Assembly (NCBI GenBank): GCA_012511915.1
Contig: JAAZFB010000250.1
Span: 1-9,054, forward strand
Length of the DNA: 9,054 nt
Reading direction: 5' to 3'
Source of the DNA: Clostridiaceae bacterium
GTDB taxonomy: Bacteria > Bacillota > Clostridia > Monoglobales > Firm-18
The translations under genes and the position numbers were made by a program. The notes below the pieces were generated by a model. That model saw nothing but the letters and a program-made list of their open reading frames with translations, was not told the DNA's origin and ran no database searches. Below are positions 1 through 6,260 of the stretch, in pieces. How positions within the stretch are numbered: position 1 is the first letter of the stretch; each line of letters starts with the position of its first letter.

Positions 1-1
1 A

Positions 2-19
2 TATACATTCGTGTATACA
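2..19. repeat. Small overlapping palindromes, possible operator upstream of the regulator gene
   Basis: TATACA (2-7) and TGTATA (12-17) are inverted around TTCG. The second arm is also part of a self-complementary 8-mer TGTATACA (12-19). Palindromes of the GTATAC type are used by several GntR/FCD regulators, so this could be an autoregulatory site. It does not fit the TNGTNNNACNA spacing of the operator at 867-893. It lies at the window edge and may instead belong to an upstream gene. Only the symmetry is seen; the function is a guess. Confidence 0.25.
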
Positions 20-48
20 TTTTGGCTCATGCCCATCTTTGCGCCTTA

Positions 49-101
49 TCCGGCTCATGGTAAGTGCGTAGATGAAATTTTATTTTATTTTGTGAGCCGG
101 A
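49..101 (+). repeat. Inverted repeat in the leader of the regulator gene, reaching its ribosome binding site
   Basis: TCCGGCTCA (49-57) is perfectly complementary to TGAGCCGGA (93-101), 9 bp with a 35-nt A/T-rich loop. A second copy of the left arm core, GGCTCATG, occurs at 24-31 as a direct repeat of 52-59, so the right arm could pair with either copy. The right arm overlaps the GGA of the putative Shine-Dalgarno sequence (99-105) of the gene starting at 108. In RNA the hairpin could partly hide the ribosome binding site. The transcription start is not identified, so whether this leader is transcribed is unknown. Confidence 0.35.
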
Positions 102-107
102 AAGGCA

Positions 108-794
108 ATGGCCATAATGACTGATAAAAAAGCATATGAAAACGTCATAAGCTACACCAAAAATGAAATTCTCTCAGGCACGCTTAAACAAGGACAAAAG
201 CTCCCGCCGGAACGCGAACTCGCCGAAAAACTCGGAGTTGGGAGGACGTCTGTTCGTGAGGCGTTAAGAGTGATGGAAATCTTAGGGCTTATTGAAAGTA
301 TACAGGGGGCAGGCAACTATATAACAGGCAATTTCGGGAAAAGCATCACCGAAGCGCTGTCGATGATGTTCCTGTTGCAGAAGACCGGTGGTCAAAAGCT
401 GAACGAAGTACGTGCATGTCTTGAACTTAAAGCGGCGGAACTTGCTATTGATAATATAACGGATGAAGAAACGAAAAGTTTAGAGGAAATATTGGAGAAA
501 ATGGAATATGCACGCAATGAGGGGGAGGAGGCTTCGCTGGACAAACAACTGCATTATGAAATTGCATCCGCCTCAGGCAATACGGTACTGCTGCAAATGT
601 TAAGCTCCATTTCGGTGTTGGTGGAGGATTTTATCAAGGATATTCGAAAAAGCATTTTATCTGAAGAAAAAAACAGAACCCGCCTAAAGCAAATTCACCG
701 TGATATCGTAGAGGCAATCATAAACAAAGATAAGACCGCGCTGCGTAGTGGTCTAAAACGCCATAGCAATATTATCGATGAAAACTTATGCTAA
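108..794 (+). CDS. GntR-family (FadR/FCD subfamily) transcriptional regulator of the lactate cluster
   Basis: A 228-aa DNA-binding regulator, the usual length for the FadR subfamily. Residues about 10-75 form the GntR winged helix-turn-helix, with LPPERELAEKLGV (32-44), the recognition-helix stretch GRTSVREALRVME (45-57) and the wing IQGAGNYI. Residues about 98-222 form the FCD ligand domain. The four expected metal ligands appear present: D145 and H149 (DKQLH), H197 and H219; R103 is in the family's first-helix position. FCD regulators of this kind (LldR, PdhR, LctA) typically sense lactate, pyruvate or related acids and release DNA on binding. Its position just before the lactate genes, and the textbook FadR-family operator at 867-893, make it the likely repressor of that operon. 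The start could be ATG 108 (GGAAAGG at 99-105 is close) or ATG 117 (M4, 11 nt from AAGG). The effector is inferred. Confidence 0.93.
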   Translation: MAIMTDKKAYENVISYTKNEILSGTLKQGQKLPPERELAEKLGVGRTSVREALRVMEILGLIESIQGAGNYITGNFGKSITEALSMMFLLQKTGGQKLNEVRACLELKAAELAIDNITDEETKSLEEILEKMEYARNEGEEASLDKQLHYEIASASGNTVLLQMLSSISVLVEDFIKDIRKSILSEEKNRTRLKQIHRDIVEAIINKDKTALRSGLKRHSNIIDENLC

Positions 795-807
795 TCCTCG
801 ATAGAAA

Positions 808-826
808 TTAACAAATACTTTGTTAA
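808..826. repeat. Perfect 8-bp inverted repeat upstream of the -35 box
   Basis: TTAACAAA (808-815) and TTTGTTAA (819-826) are perfect inverted copies around TAC. The site lies between the regulator stop (792-794) and the -35 box of the etfB promoter. Its centre (817) is 63 bp from the centre of the main operator (880), which is six helical turns, so the two sites would face the same side of the DNA. It does not fit the TNGTNNNACNA consensus and so may bind a different protein. No T-tract follows, so it is a poor terminator. Confidence 0.35.
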
Positions 827-840
827 ATAAATATCAATTC

Positions 841-869
841 TAGACTTCCCACATTAAATGAGATATAAT
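841..869 (+). promoter_or_regulatory. Sigma-A type promoter of the etfB-etfA-lctD-larA operon
   Basis: The -35 box is TAGACT (841-846, 4 of 6 matches to TTGACA). A 17-bp spacer separates it from a perfect -10 box TATAAT (864-869). The predicted transcription start is about 876, inside the operator. This placement also shows that an in-frame ATG at 858 cannot be the etfB start, because it lies upstream of the start site. Confidence 0.75.
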
Positions 870-893
870 AAAATTGGTAAGACCAATTTTATT
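867..893. promoter_or_regulatory. FadR/PdhR-type operator overlapping the -10 box and start site
   Basis: A perfect 12-bp inverted repeat (867-878 and 882-893) around AAG. The 17-bp core AATTGGTAAGACCAATT (872-888) contains TGGTAAGACCA (875-885), an exact fit to the FadR-subfamily consensus TNGTNNNACNA. As I recall it, the core is the same sequence as the E. coli PdhR box. The left arm shares bases with the -10 box and the right arm lies over the start site, so a bound repressor would block RNA polymerase. The GntR regulator encoded at 108-794 is the obvious ligand (inference). The dyad runs into a T-tract (892-898) and could also act as a terminator for transcripts coming from the regulator gene. 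Confidence 0.82.
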
Positions 894-898
894 TTTTT

Positions 899-903
899 GG
901 GGG
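899..903 (+). promoter_or_regulatory. Ribosome binding site that fixes the etfB start at 909
   Basis: GGGGG, 5 nt before ATG 909. It is a weak but correctly placed Shine-Dalgarno sequence. The other in-frame ATG (858) has none and is not transcribed from the mapped promoter. Confidence 0.5.
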
Positions 904-908
904 TAGAT

Positions 909-1709
909 ATGGAAATTATCGTATGCATAAAACAGGTGCCCGGTACTAACAAGGCGGATATTGATCCGGTCACGGGCGTAATCAAACGGGACGGAGCTGA
1001 CTGTAAAACGAACCCTTACGACCTCTACGCCCTGGAAACCGCCCTCCGGCTGCGCGAGAGACACGGAGGAACCGTGACTGTTGTTACGATGGGTCCTCCT
1101 CAGGCGGCTGAAGTAATCCGAGAGGCTTACAGCATGGGGGCGGACCACGGTGTTTTAATATCTGACAGGCGTTTTGCCGGTTCGGATGTTTTAGCCACCA
1201 GTATGGCACTTTCACAGGCTATAAAAACGTTGGGTGAATTTGATCTTATACTTTGCGGCAAACAGACGACCGACGGGGATACGGCACAGGTGGGGGCAGA
1301 AATCAGTGAATTCCTGGAAATCCCGTCAGCGGCGGGGATAAACAAAATCCTTGACACCGATAATAGATCTGTTGCCGTGCGGATGGATATGCCGTCCACA
1401 ACTGCAACAATCAGGATCCAGTTCCCCTGCCTTCTGTGCGTGGAAAAAGACATCTATGAGCCGCGTCTTCCCTCTTACCGCAAGAAAATTAATACTTTAA
1501 ACAAAGAAATTGCCGTACTTTCACTTGATGATTTTACTCATAAAGATGAATCAAAATACGGTCTTGATGGCTCCCCCACACAGGTAAGACGCATTTTCCC
1601 ACCCGAATCCAACGATAAGCGCGAATTGTGGCAAGCAACGGCGGAGGACCTGTCTCGCAAGATGTATGACACGCTGCATGAACTGAAATTTGTGGAGGGA
1701 AGCCAATGA
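909..1709 (+). CDS. etfB: Electron transfer flavoprotein beta subunit (EtfB, LctB-like)
   Basis: A 266-aa EtfB when started at ATG 909. A longer frame from 858 is rejected because it begins inside the promoter. Family signatures run in order: MEIIVCIKQVPGT at the N-terminus, NPYDLYALETALRLRE (35-50), TVVTMGPPQAAEVIREAYSMGAD (56-79), then DLILCGKQTTDGDTAQVGAE (112-131), the dinucleotide/FAD-binding stretch of bifurcating EtfBs. The last alanine (130) is usually proline. With EtfA it forms the cytoplasmic ETF of the lactate dehydrogenase complex. In the A. woodii system, EtfB carries the FAD where electrons from NAD(H) and ferredoxin meet. It is the first gene of the operon and its stop overlaps the etfA start (ATGA). 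EtfB of the acyl-CoA dehydrogenase type is the alternative, but the neighbouring LctD and LarA favour lactate. Confidence 0.95.
   Translation: MEIIVCIKQVPGTNKADIDPVTGVIKRDGADCKTNPYDLYALETALRLRERHGGTVTVVTMGPPQAAEVIREAYSMGADHGVLISDRRFAGSDVLATSMALSQAIKTLGEFDLILCGKQTTDGDTAQVGAEISEFLEIPSAAGINKILDTDNRSVAVRMDMPSTTATIRIQFPCLLCVEKDIYEPRLPSYRKKINTLNKEIAVLSLDDFTHKDESKYGLDGSPTQVRRIFPPESNDKRELWQATAEDLSRKMYDTLHELKFVEGSQ
1694..1700 (+). promoter_or_regulatory. Ribosome binding site of etfA
   Basis: GGAGGGA, 5 nt before ATG 1706. It supports this start over the internal ATG at codon 14 and keeps the N-terminal Fe-S domain in full. Confidence 0.7.
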
Positions 1710-2893
1710 AAAAACTATTAATTCATCAGGAAAAAATCGCTGATATGGAGGCTTTCGTGAAAATCTGCCCCTTCTGCGGGCTTGAAATTATTGACGGCAA
1801 AGTAACCGTCAATGCAGGATGCCGTATGTGCGGGCTGTGTGTGAAAAAATCTTTAAACGGTGAAATAGAATACATAGAAACACAAAAATATGTGGATAAA
1901 TCCCTCTGGCAAGGTATTTGCGTCTATGCAGACTGCGATGACGGTGATATTCACCCGGTAACTTATGAACTGATAGGAAAGGCAAAGGAATTGGCGCAAA
2001 AGGTTAATTTTAAGGTGTATTGCCTGTTTATCGGGGATCCCGAAAAAGCAAAGGAACTGTTGTATTACGGCGTGGATGAGGTGTTTGTATATAATCACTC
2101 TTCACTAAAAGACTTTCGCATTGAACCGTATACAGCGGTTTTTGAGGATTTTATCACTACTGTAAAACCCTCTGTAATTCTGGTGGGTGCTACCCCGGTG
2201 GGGCGGCAGCTTGCACCAAGAGTGGCAGCGAGGTTTAAAACCGGACTGACCGCCGACTGCACAGTGCTTGACATAGAAAATAATAACGATTTGGTGCAGA
2301 TTAGACCTGCCTTCGGAGGCAATATTATGGCGCAAATTGCAACTCCCGCACACCGTCCGCAGATGGCGACGGTACGTTATAAGGTGATGAACGCTCCGGA
2401 ACTAAACAATAAATCGCAGGGGAAAATAGTAATATGTGATATCGATGAAACTCTCTTGCAATCAGGCGTTGAAGTGTTAAATGTAGACAAAAAGGAAAGA
2501 GCAAAATCAATTGAAAATGCAGAAGTCATCGTAGCTGTGGGACGTGGCATCAAAACCCGTGAGGATTTGGATATGATACGTAGCTTTGCCGATTTGATGG
2601 GGGCAGAGCTTGCATGTACCCGTCCGTTAGCTGAAAATGGTTGGGTGGAAGCCCGCCGTCAGATAGGATTAAGCGGCAGAACTGTCCGTCCAAAGCTGAT
2701 TATCGCTTGCGGTATCTCAGGTGCAGTACAGTTCACCGCAGGAATGAACTGTTCAGAACGGATATTCGCTATCAATAAAGACCAAAACGCTCCGATTTTT
2801 AAAACAGCACATTATGGAGTTGTGGGCGACATTTATGAAGTTATTCCCCGACTGACTACAATGCTGAGAAGGGAGAAAAAACATGAGCTATAA
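1706..2893 (+). CDS. etfA: Electron transfer flavoprotein alpha subunit with N-terminal Fe-S domain (EtfA, LctC-like)
   Basis: A 395-aa EtfA, longer than the roughly 310-340 aa of plain EtfAs because of an N-terminal extension. Residues about 18-60 form a half-ferredoxin: CPFC at 21-24 and CRMCGLC at 39-45. C21, C39, C42 and C45 fit the usual CP...CxxCxxC ligand set for one [4Fe-4S] cluster; C24 is extra. Residues about 70-235 are the ETF alpha/beta domain, including GATPVGRQLAPRVAARFKTG (161-180) and RPAFGGNIMA (200-209). The C-terminal FAD domain shows VGRGIK (278-283), CTRP (304-307), GLSGRTVRP (321-329) and GISGAVQFTAGM (336-347). The histidine common after Q in that last motif is phenylalanine here. 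Such Fe-S EtfAs occur in bifurcating LDH and caffeyl-CoA reductase complexes, where the cluster accepts or donates ferredoxin electrons. The gene overlaps etfB by 4 bp and lctD by 11 bp. Confidence 0.95.
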   Translation: MKKLLIHQEKIADMEAFVKICPFCGLEIIDGKVTVNAGCRMCGLCVKKSLNGEIEYIETQKYVDKSLWQGICVYADCDDGDIHPVTYELIGKAKELAQKVNFKVYCLFIGDPEKAKELLYYGVDEVFVYNHSSLKDFRIEPYTAVFEDFITTVKPSVILVGATPVGRQLAPRVAARFKTGLTADCTVLDIENNNDLVQIRPAFGGNIMAQIATPAHRPQMATVRYKVMNAPELNNKSQGKIVICDIDETLLQSGVEVLNVDKKERAKSIENAEVIVAVGRGIKTREDLDMIRSFADLMGAELACTRPLAENGWVEARRQIGLSGRTVRPKLIIACGISGAVQFTAGMNCSERIFAINKDQNAPIFKTAHYGVVGDIYEVIPRLTTMLRREKKHEL

Positions 2894-4283
2894 AATCTTT
2901 GATGAAACGGACTACAAAAACCTATTGCATATAATAGGCGATCCTTTAAGAGTGTTGTTTGGGGAGGCAATCAGTGAGGATTATGGTCACGATGAACTGG
3001 GCGGAACCTTTTGTATGCCGGATGTTGTAATAAAAGCGGCTACTACCGCAGAAATATCAGCTGTTATGAACTATGCTTTTCTGCATAATATTCCCGTTAC
3101 TCCCAGAGGTTCAGGAACCGGACTGGTTGGCGGTGCGGTACCGGTGGAGCAAGGTATTATTCTTGATTTAAGCCTAATGAATCGGATTTTGGAGTTAGAT
3201 GAAGAAAACCTGACTGTAACGGCAGAGCCGGGTGTGCTATTAATGGAGCTTGCACAGTTTGTTGAAGAACATGACTTTCTCTACCCTCCCGACCCCGGTG
3301 AAAAAACGGCAACCATTGGCGGGAATATCAGTACCAATGCCGGCGGTATGCGTGCGATAAAATACGGTGTTACACGGGATTATGTACAAGGATTAGAGGT
3401 GGTGCTTCCTAACGGTACAATCATGGAATTAGGAGGCAAAGTAGTAAAAAACAGCTCCGGATACGCCCTTAAGGATTTAATAATCGGCTCAGAAGGTACA
3501 TTGTGTATTGTTACAAAGGCAATCTTAAAACTCATACCTCTTCCGAAAAAGGCAATCAGCCTGCTTGTTCCATATCCATCTTTGGAACAGGCAATCAGAA
3601 CCGTACCAATGATTATCAAATCCAAAGCCATCCCCACCGCTGTAGAGTTTCTACAAAATGAAGCAATCGAGGATGCAGAAAAATACCTCGGAAGCAGCTT
3701 TCCCGACAAATCCTCAGACTCTTATCTTCTATTGAAATTTGACGGCAATACCAAGGCGGATATTGAACGTGATTACGATATGGTTGCAAAAATATGCTTA
3801 GAGCAGGGAGCGCTTGATGTACTGATTATGGATACCGACGAGCGTGGCGATACAGTCTGGAAAACAAGGGGTGCGTTTTTGGAAGCCATTAAGGCGTCCA
3901 CCACCGATATGGATGAGGTGGATGTAGTGGTTCCACGCAGCAAAGTAAGCGATATGGTGGAATTTACACACCATCTGCGAGCAAAGCAGAACATTCGCAT
4001 CAAGAGCTTCGGACATGCGGGCGATGGTAATCTTCACGCATATGTGTTGAAGGATGACATTCCTGATACGCAATGGGAAACCCGAAAGAAAAATGCAATG
4101 GACGCAATGTACCATAAGGCGCATGAGCTAAGCGGTCAGGTTTCGGGAGAACACGGTATCGGCTTTATCAAAAAGGGCTATCTCCAAAAATCTCTCGATC
4201 CGGAGGTCATTGCGCTGATGCGTGGGATAAAGTCAGTATTTGACTCTAAAAACATTCTAAATCCGGGTAAGGTGGTTGTATGA
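2883..4283 (+). CDS. lctD: FAD-linked lactate (2-hydroxyacid) dehydrogenase, GlcD/LctD family
   Basis: A 466-aa flavoprotein, close to the length of A. woodii LctD as I recall it. Residues about 44-220 form the PCMH-type FAD-binding domain: the pyrophosphate loop PRGSGTGLVGGA (74-85), DPGEKTATIGGNISTNAGG (137-155), and GSEGTLCIVTKAILKL (202-217). Residues about 225-466 are the FAD-linked oxidase C-terminal domain, with the metal and substrate motif GHAGDGNLH (377-385), SGEHGIG (421-427) and the terminal NPGK (460-463). It has no transmembrane segment or Fe-S motif, so it should be soluble and pass electrons to the adjacent ETF rather than to quinone. The likely reaction is lactate to pyruvate with electrons to EtfA FAD. 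GlcD relatives also use glycolate, 2-hydroxyglutarate and other 2-hydroxyacids, so the substrate rests on context. The ribosome binding site AAGGGAG (2869-2875) is 7 nt before the ATG. The gene overlaps larA by 4 bp. Confidence 0.92.
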   Translation: MSYKIFDETDYKNLLHIIGDPLRVLFGEAISEDYGHDELGGTFCMPDVVIKAATTAEISAVMNYAFLHNIPVTPRGSGTGLVGGAVPVEQGIILDLSLMNRILELDEENLTVTAEPGVLLMELAQFVEEHDFLYPPDPGEKTATIGGNISTNAGGMRAIKYGVTRDYVQGLEVVLPNGTIMELGGKVVKNSSGYALKDLIIGSEGTLCIVTKAILKLIPLPKKAISLLVPYPSLEQAIRTVPMIIKSKAIPTAVEFLQNEAIEDAEKYLGSSFPDKSSDSYLLLKFDGNTKADIERDYDMVAKICLEQGALDVLIMDTDERGDTVWKTRGAFLEAIKASTTDMDEVDVVVPRSKVSDMVEFTHHLRAKQNIRIKSFGHAGDGNLHAYVLKDDIPDTQWETRKKNAMDAMYHKAHELSGQVSGEHGIGFIKKGYLQKSLDPEVIALMRGIKSVFDSKNILNPGKVVV

Positions 4284-5560
4284 AAATCAAAATACCGTAT
4301 GGTAAAAGCTTTATGGAAGCAGAATTGGAGGATAGTAGGGTTTCCTCTGTCCTGTTATCGGGTATACATAATTATACACCCACCCTGTCCCAGCAGGAAC
4401 TGGTGTGGCGTGCGCTGCAAAACCCTATAGCCTCCAAACGGCTTTGCTGCCTTGCAAAAGATAAAAGTAAAATTTTGATTATCACAAGTGACCATACGCG
4501 CCCGGTTCCGAGTAGCATAACACTCACCATGCTGCTCCGTGAAATAAGAACGGAAAATCAGAGCGTGGATATAAAAATTTTAATTGCCACAGGGCTACAC
4601 CGACCTATGACACAAGATGAAATGGCGGATAAATTCGGGTCAGATTTAGTAAAAAACGAGGTATTTATCAATCACGACGGATACAACAAAGAAAACATGG
4701 TGTTTAAAGGCAACTTGCCTTCAGGCGGAGAATTGTGGTTAAACGCCCTTGTTGAATGGGCAGATCTGATTGTTTCCGAAGGGTTTATCGAGCCTCATTT
4801 TTTCGCAGGGTTTTCAGGCGGGAGAAAGAGTATCCTGCCCGGCATTGCGTCAGAGAAAACAGTACTTGCAAATCATTGTGCCACATTTATAGCAGATCAC
4901 AGAGCCGTAACAGGAAACCTTGCAGACAATCCTATCCATAAGGATATGCTGTTCGCCGCCAATGCCGCCGGACTGGCTTTTATATTAAATGTCGTATTGG
5001 ATTCGGAAAAGAAAATCGTGGAAGCTTTCGCGGGCGACAGGGAAGATGCTCACCGAGCGGGATGCGCTTTTGTATCGGAGCTGTGCACAGTTCAGCCTGT
5101 CAAATCAGATATTATTATTTCCTCTAACGGGGGATATCCGCTGGATCAGAATATTTATCAGGCGGTTAAAGGTATGACCGCTGCCGAAGCATGCGCAAAG
5201 GAAGGAAGTATCATTATTATGGTTGCCGCGTGTACCGATGGGCATGGAGGCGAAAAATTTTATAACTATTTACATAAAGCCGCCTCTCCTACCGCGTTAC
5301 TTACCGAAATCGAAAAAGTTCCGCAAAACAGACCTATGCCCGACCAATGGGAAGCACAGATACTTGCGCGAATATTATCAAAAAATACTGTGATTTTTGT
5401 TGCAGATAAAAAAATTGAACAAGTAATTAATAATATGCACATGACATACGCCGAAACACTTAAAGAAGCGTTGCGTATAGCCGAAAAGCTTAAGGGGGAT
5501 GATGCTTCCGTTACCGTCATCCCGGACGGAGTTTCTGTTATACTACTTCTACCCGCCTAA
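4280..5560 (+). CDS. larA: LarA-type nickel-dependent lactate (2-hydroxyacid) racemase
   Basis: A 426-aa protein, near the 424 aa of Lactiplantibacillus plantarum LarA. The known active-site residues are present with a constant offset of one from that enzyme: D71 and R74 in DHTRP, H107 in GLHRP, H173 in EPHFFAGF, K183 in SGGRKSILPG (the lysine that carries the nickel-pincer cofactor), H199 in LANHC (nickel ligand) and K297 in AVKGMT. The enzyme interconverts D- and L-lactate by hydride transfer through a nickel-pincer nucleotide, giving the stereospecific dehydrogenase both isomers. LarA homologues acting on other 2-hydroxyacids are known, so lactate is the most likely but not proven substrate. 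The cofactor-building genes larB, larC and larE are not in this window. AAGGTGG (4269-4275) precedes the start by 4 nt, and ATGA overlaps the lctD stop. The 3' end overlaps convergent livF by 12 bp. Confidence 0.93.
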   Translation: MKIKIPYGKSFMEAELEDSRVSSVLLSGIHNYTPTLSQQELVWRALQNPIASKRLCCLAKDKSKILIITSDHTRPVPSSITLTMLLREIRTENQSVDIKILIATGLHRPMTQDEMADKFGSDLVKNEVFINHDGYNKENMVFKGNLPSGGELWLNALVEWADLIVSEGFIEPHFFAGFSGGRKSILPGIASEKTVLANHCATFIADHRAVTGNLADNPIHKDMLFAANAAGLAFILNVVLDSEKKIVEAFAGDREDAHRAGCAFVSELCTVQPVKSDIIISSNGGYPLDQNIYQAVKGMTAAEACAKEGSIIIMVAACTDGHGGEKFYNYLHKAASPTALLTEIEKVPQNRPMPDQWEAQILARILSKNTVIFVADKKIEQVINNMHMTYAETLKEALRIAEKLKGDDASVTVIPDGVSVILLLPA

Positions 5561-6253
5561 ATATGCCTTTTTTATTTCATTACTTTGCATCAACTGTTCG
5601 CCCGTTCCCGAAAGTACTATCGAGCCGGTTTCGATAACATATGCCTTATGGGCAACCTTAAGTGCCATGCTGGCATTTTGTTCAATAAGCAAAATCGTTG
5701 TGCCCGCTTTATTGATATCGACAATTATACGGAAAATTTCTTGAACCAACAAAGGTGCAAGCCCCATAGAGGGCTCGTCTAAAAATAAAACTTGAGGTTT
5801 AGCCATTAATGCCCTGCCGATTGCAAGCATTTGCTGTTCACCGCCCGAGAGTGTTCCGGCAAGCTGTTTGCGTCTGTCCGCCAGCACGGGGAACCGTTCA
5901 AAGACCTGTTTAATATCGGACGAAATACCCGCCTTATCCCTGCGAATAAATGCGCCCAATTCAAGGTTTTCCATAACTGTCATCGAAGCAAAAACTCGTC
6001 TGCCTTCAGGGGCATGGGAAATACCTTTCTTCACCCTTTCTTGCGGGGTTGTATCGGTAATATCAATACCGTCCAACAAAATTTGCCCGCTTGTAGGTTT
6101 TTTTAGTCCGGAAATTGTTCTGAGCGTTGTGGTTTTACCCGCACCGTTTGCGCCTATCAGCGTTACAATTTCACCGTCATTGACGGTAATGGTAACATCC
6201 TTAAGCACATGAATAACGCCATAATGTACATTTAGATTCTTTATTTCAAGCAT
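5549..6253 (-). CDS. livF: Branched-chain amino-acid-type ABC transporter ATP-binding protein LivF
   Basis: A 234-aa ATPase, the normal LivF length. Walker A is GANGAGKT (34-41), followed by the LivF-specific APEGRRVF (81-88), the ABC signature LSGGEQQ (135-141), and Walker B with VLFLDEPS (155-162). The switch-histidine position reads LIEQNA, as is usual for LivF. It pairs with LivG as the cytoplasmic motor of the HAAT-family importer. It is the last gene of the minus-strand operon, starting 7 bp after the livG stop with a weak site (GGTGA in the livG tail). Its TAG stop lies inside the end of larA on the other strand. The substrate cannot be read from the ATPase. Confidence 0.96.
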   Translation of the reverse strand: MLEIKNLNVHYGVIHVLKDVTITVNDGEIVTLIGANGAGKTTTLRTISGLKKPTSGQILLDGIDITDTTPQERVKKGISHAPEGRRVFASMTVMENLELGAFIRRDKAGISSDIKQVFERFPVLADRRKQLAGTLSGGEQQMLAIGRALMAKPQVLFLDEPSMGLAPLLVQEIFRIIVDINKAGTTILLIEQNASMALKVAHKAYVIETGSIVLSGTGEQLMQSNEIKKAYLGG

Positions 6254-6260
6254 ATGTTAA

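Noticed and set aside
22..52. Possible promoter for the regulator gene (TTGGCT and a TATCCG/CTTATC-like -10)
   Set aside because: The -10 matches are poor and the spacing only works loosely, so I could not assign a promoter for the regulator in the window.
858..908. A 17-codon N-terminal extension of EtfB from ATG 858
   Set aside because: It begins upstream of the -10 box, would be translated through the operator, has no ribosome binding site, and the EtfB family start MEIIVCIKQVP matches ATG 909.
840..1148. Minus-strand 102-aa frame over the operator and the 5' end of etfB
   Set aside because: Shadow of etfB in another frame; low-complexity mixed composition, no family resemblance, and it runs through the promoter.
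5512..5573. Candidate bidirectional terminator between larA and livF
   Set aside because: The hairpin has only 5 bp and lies inside larA, the T-run is about 40 bases away, and no stem directly precedes it on either strand.
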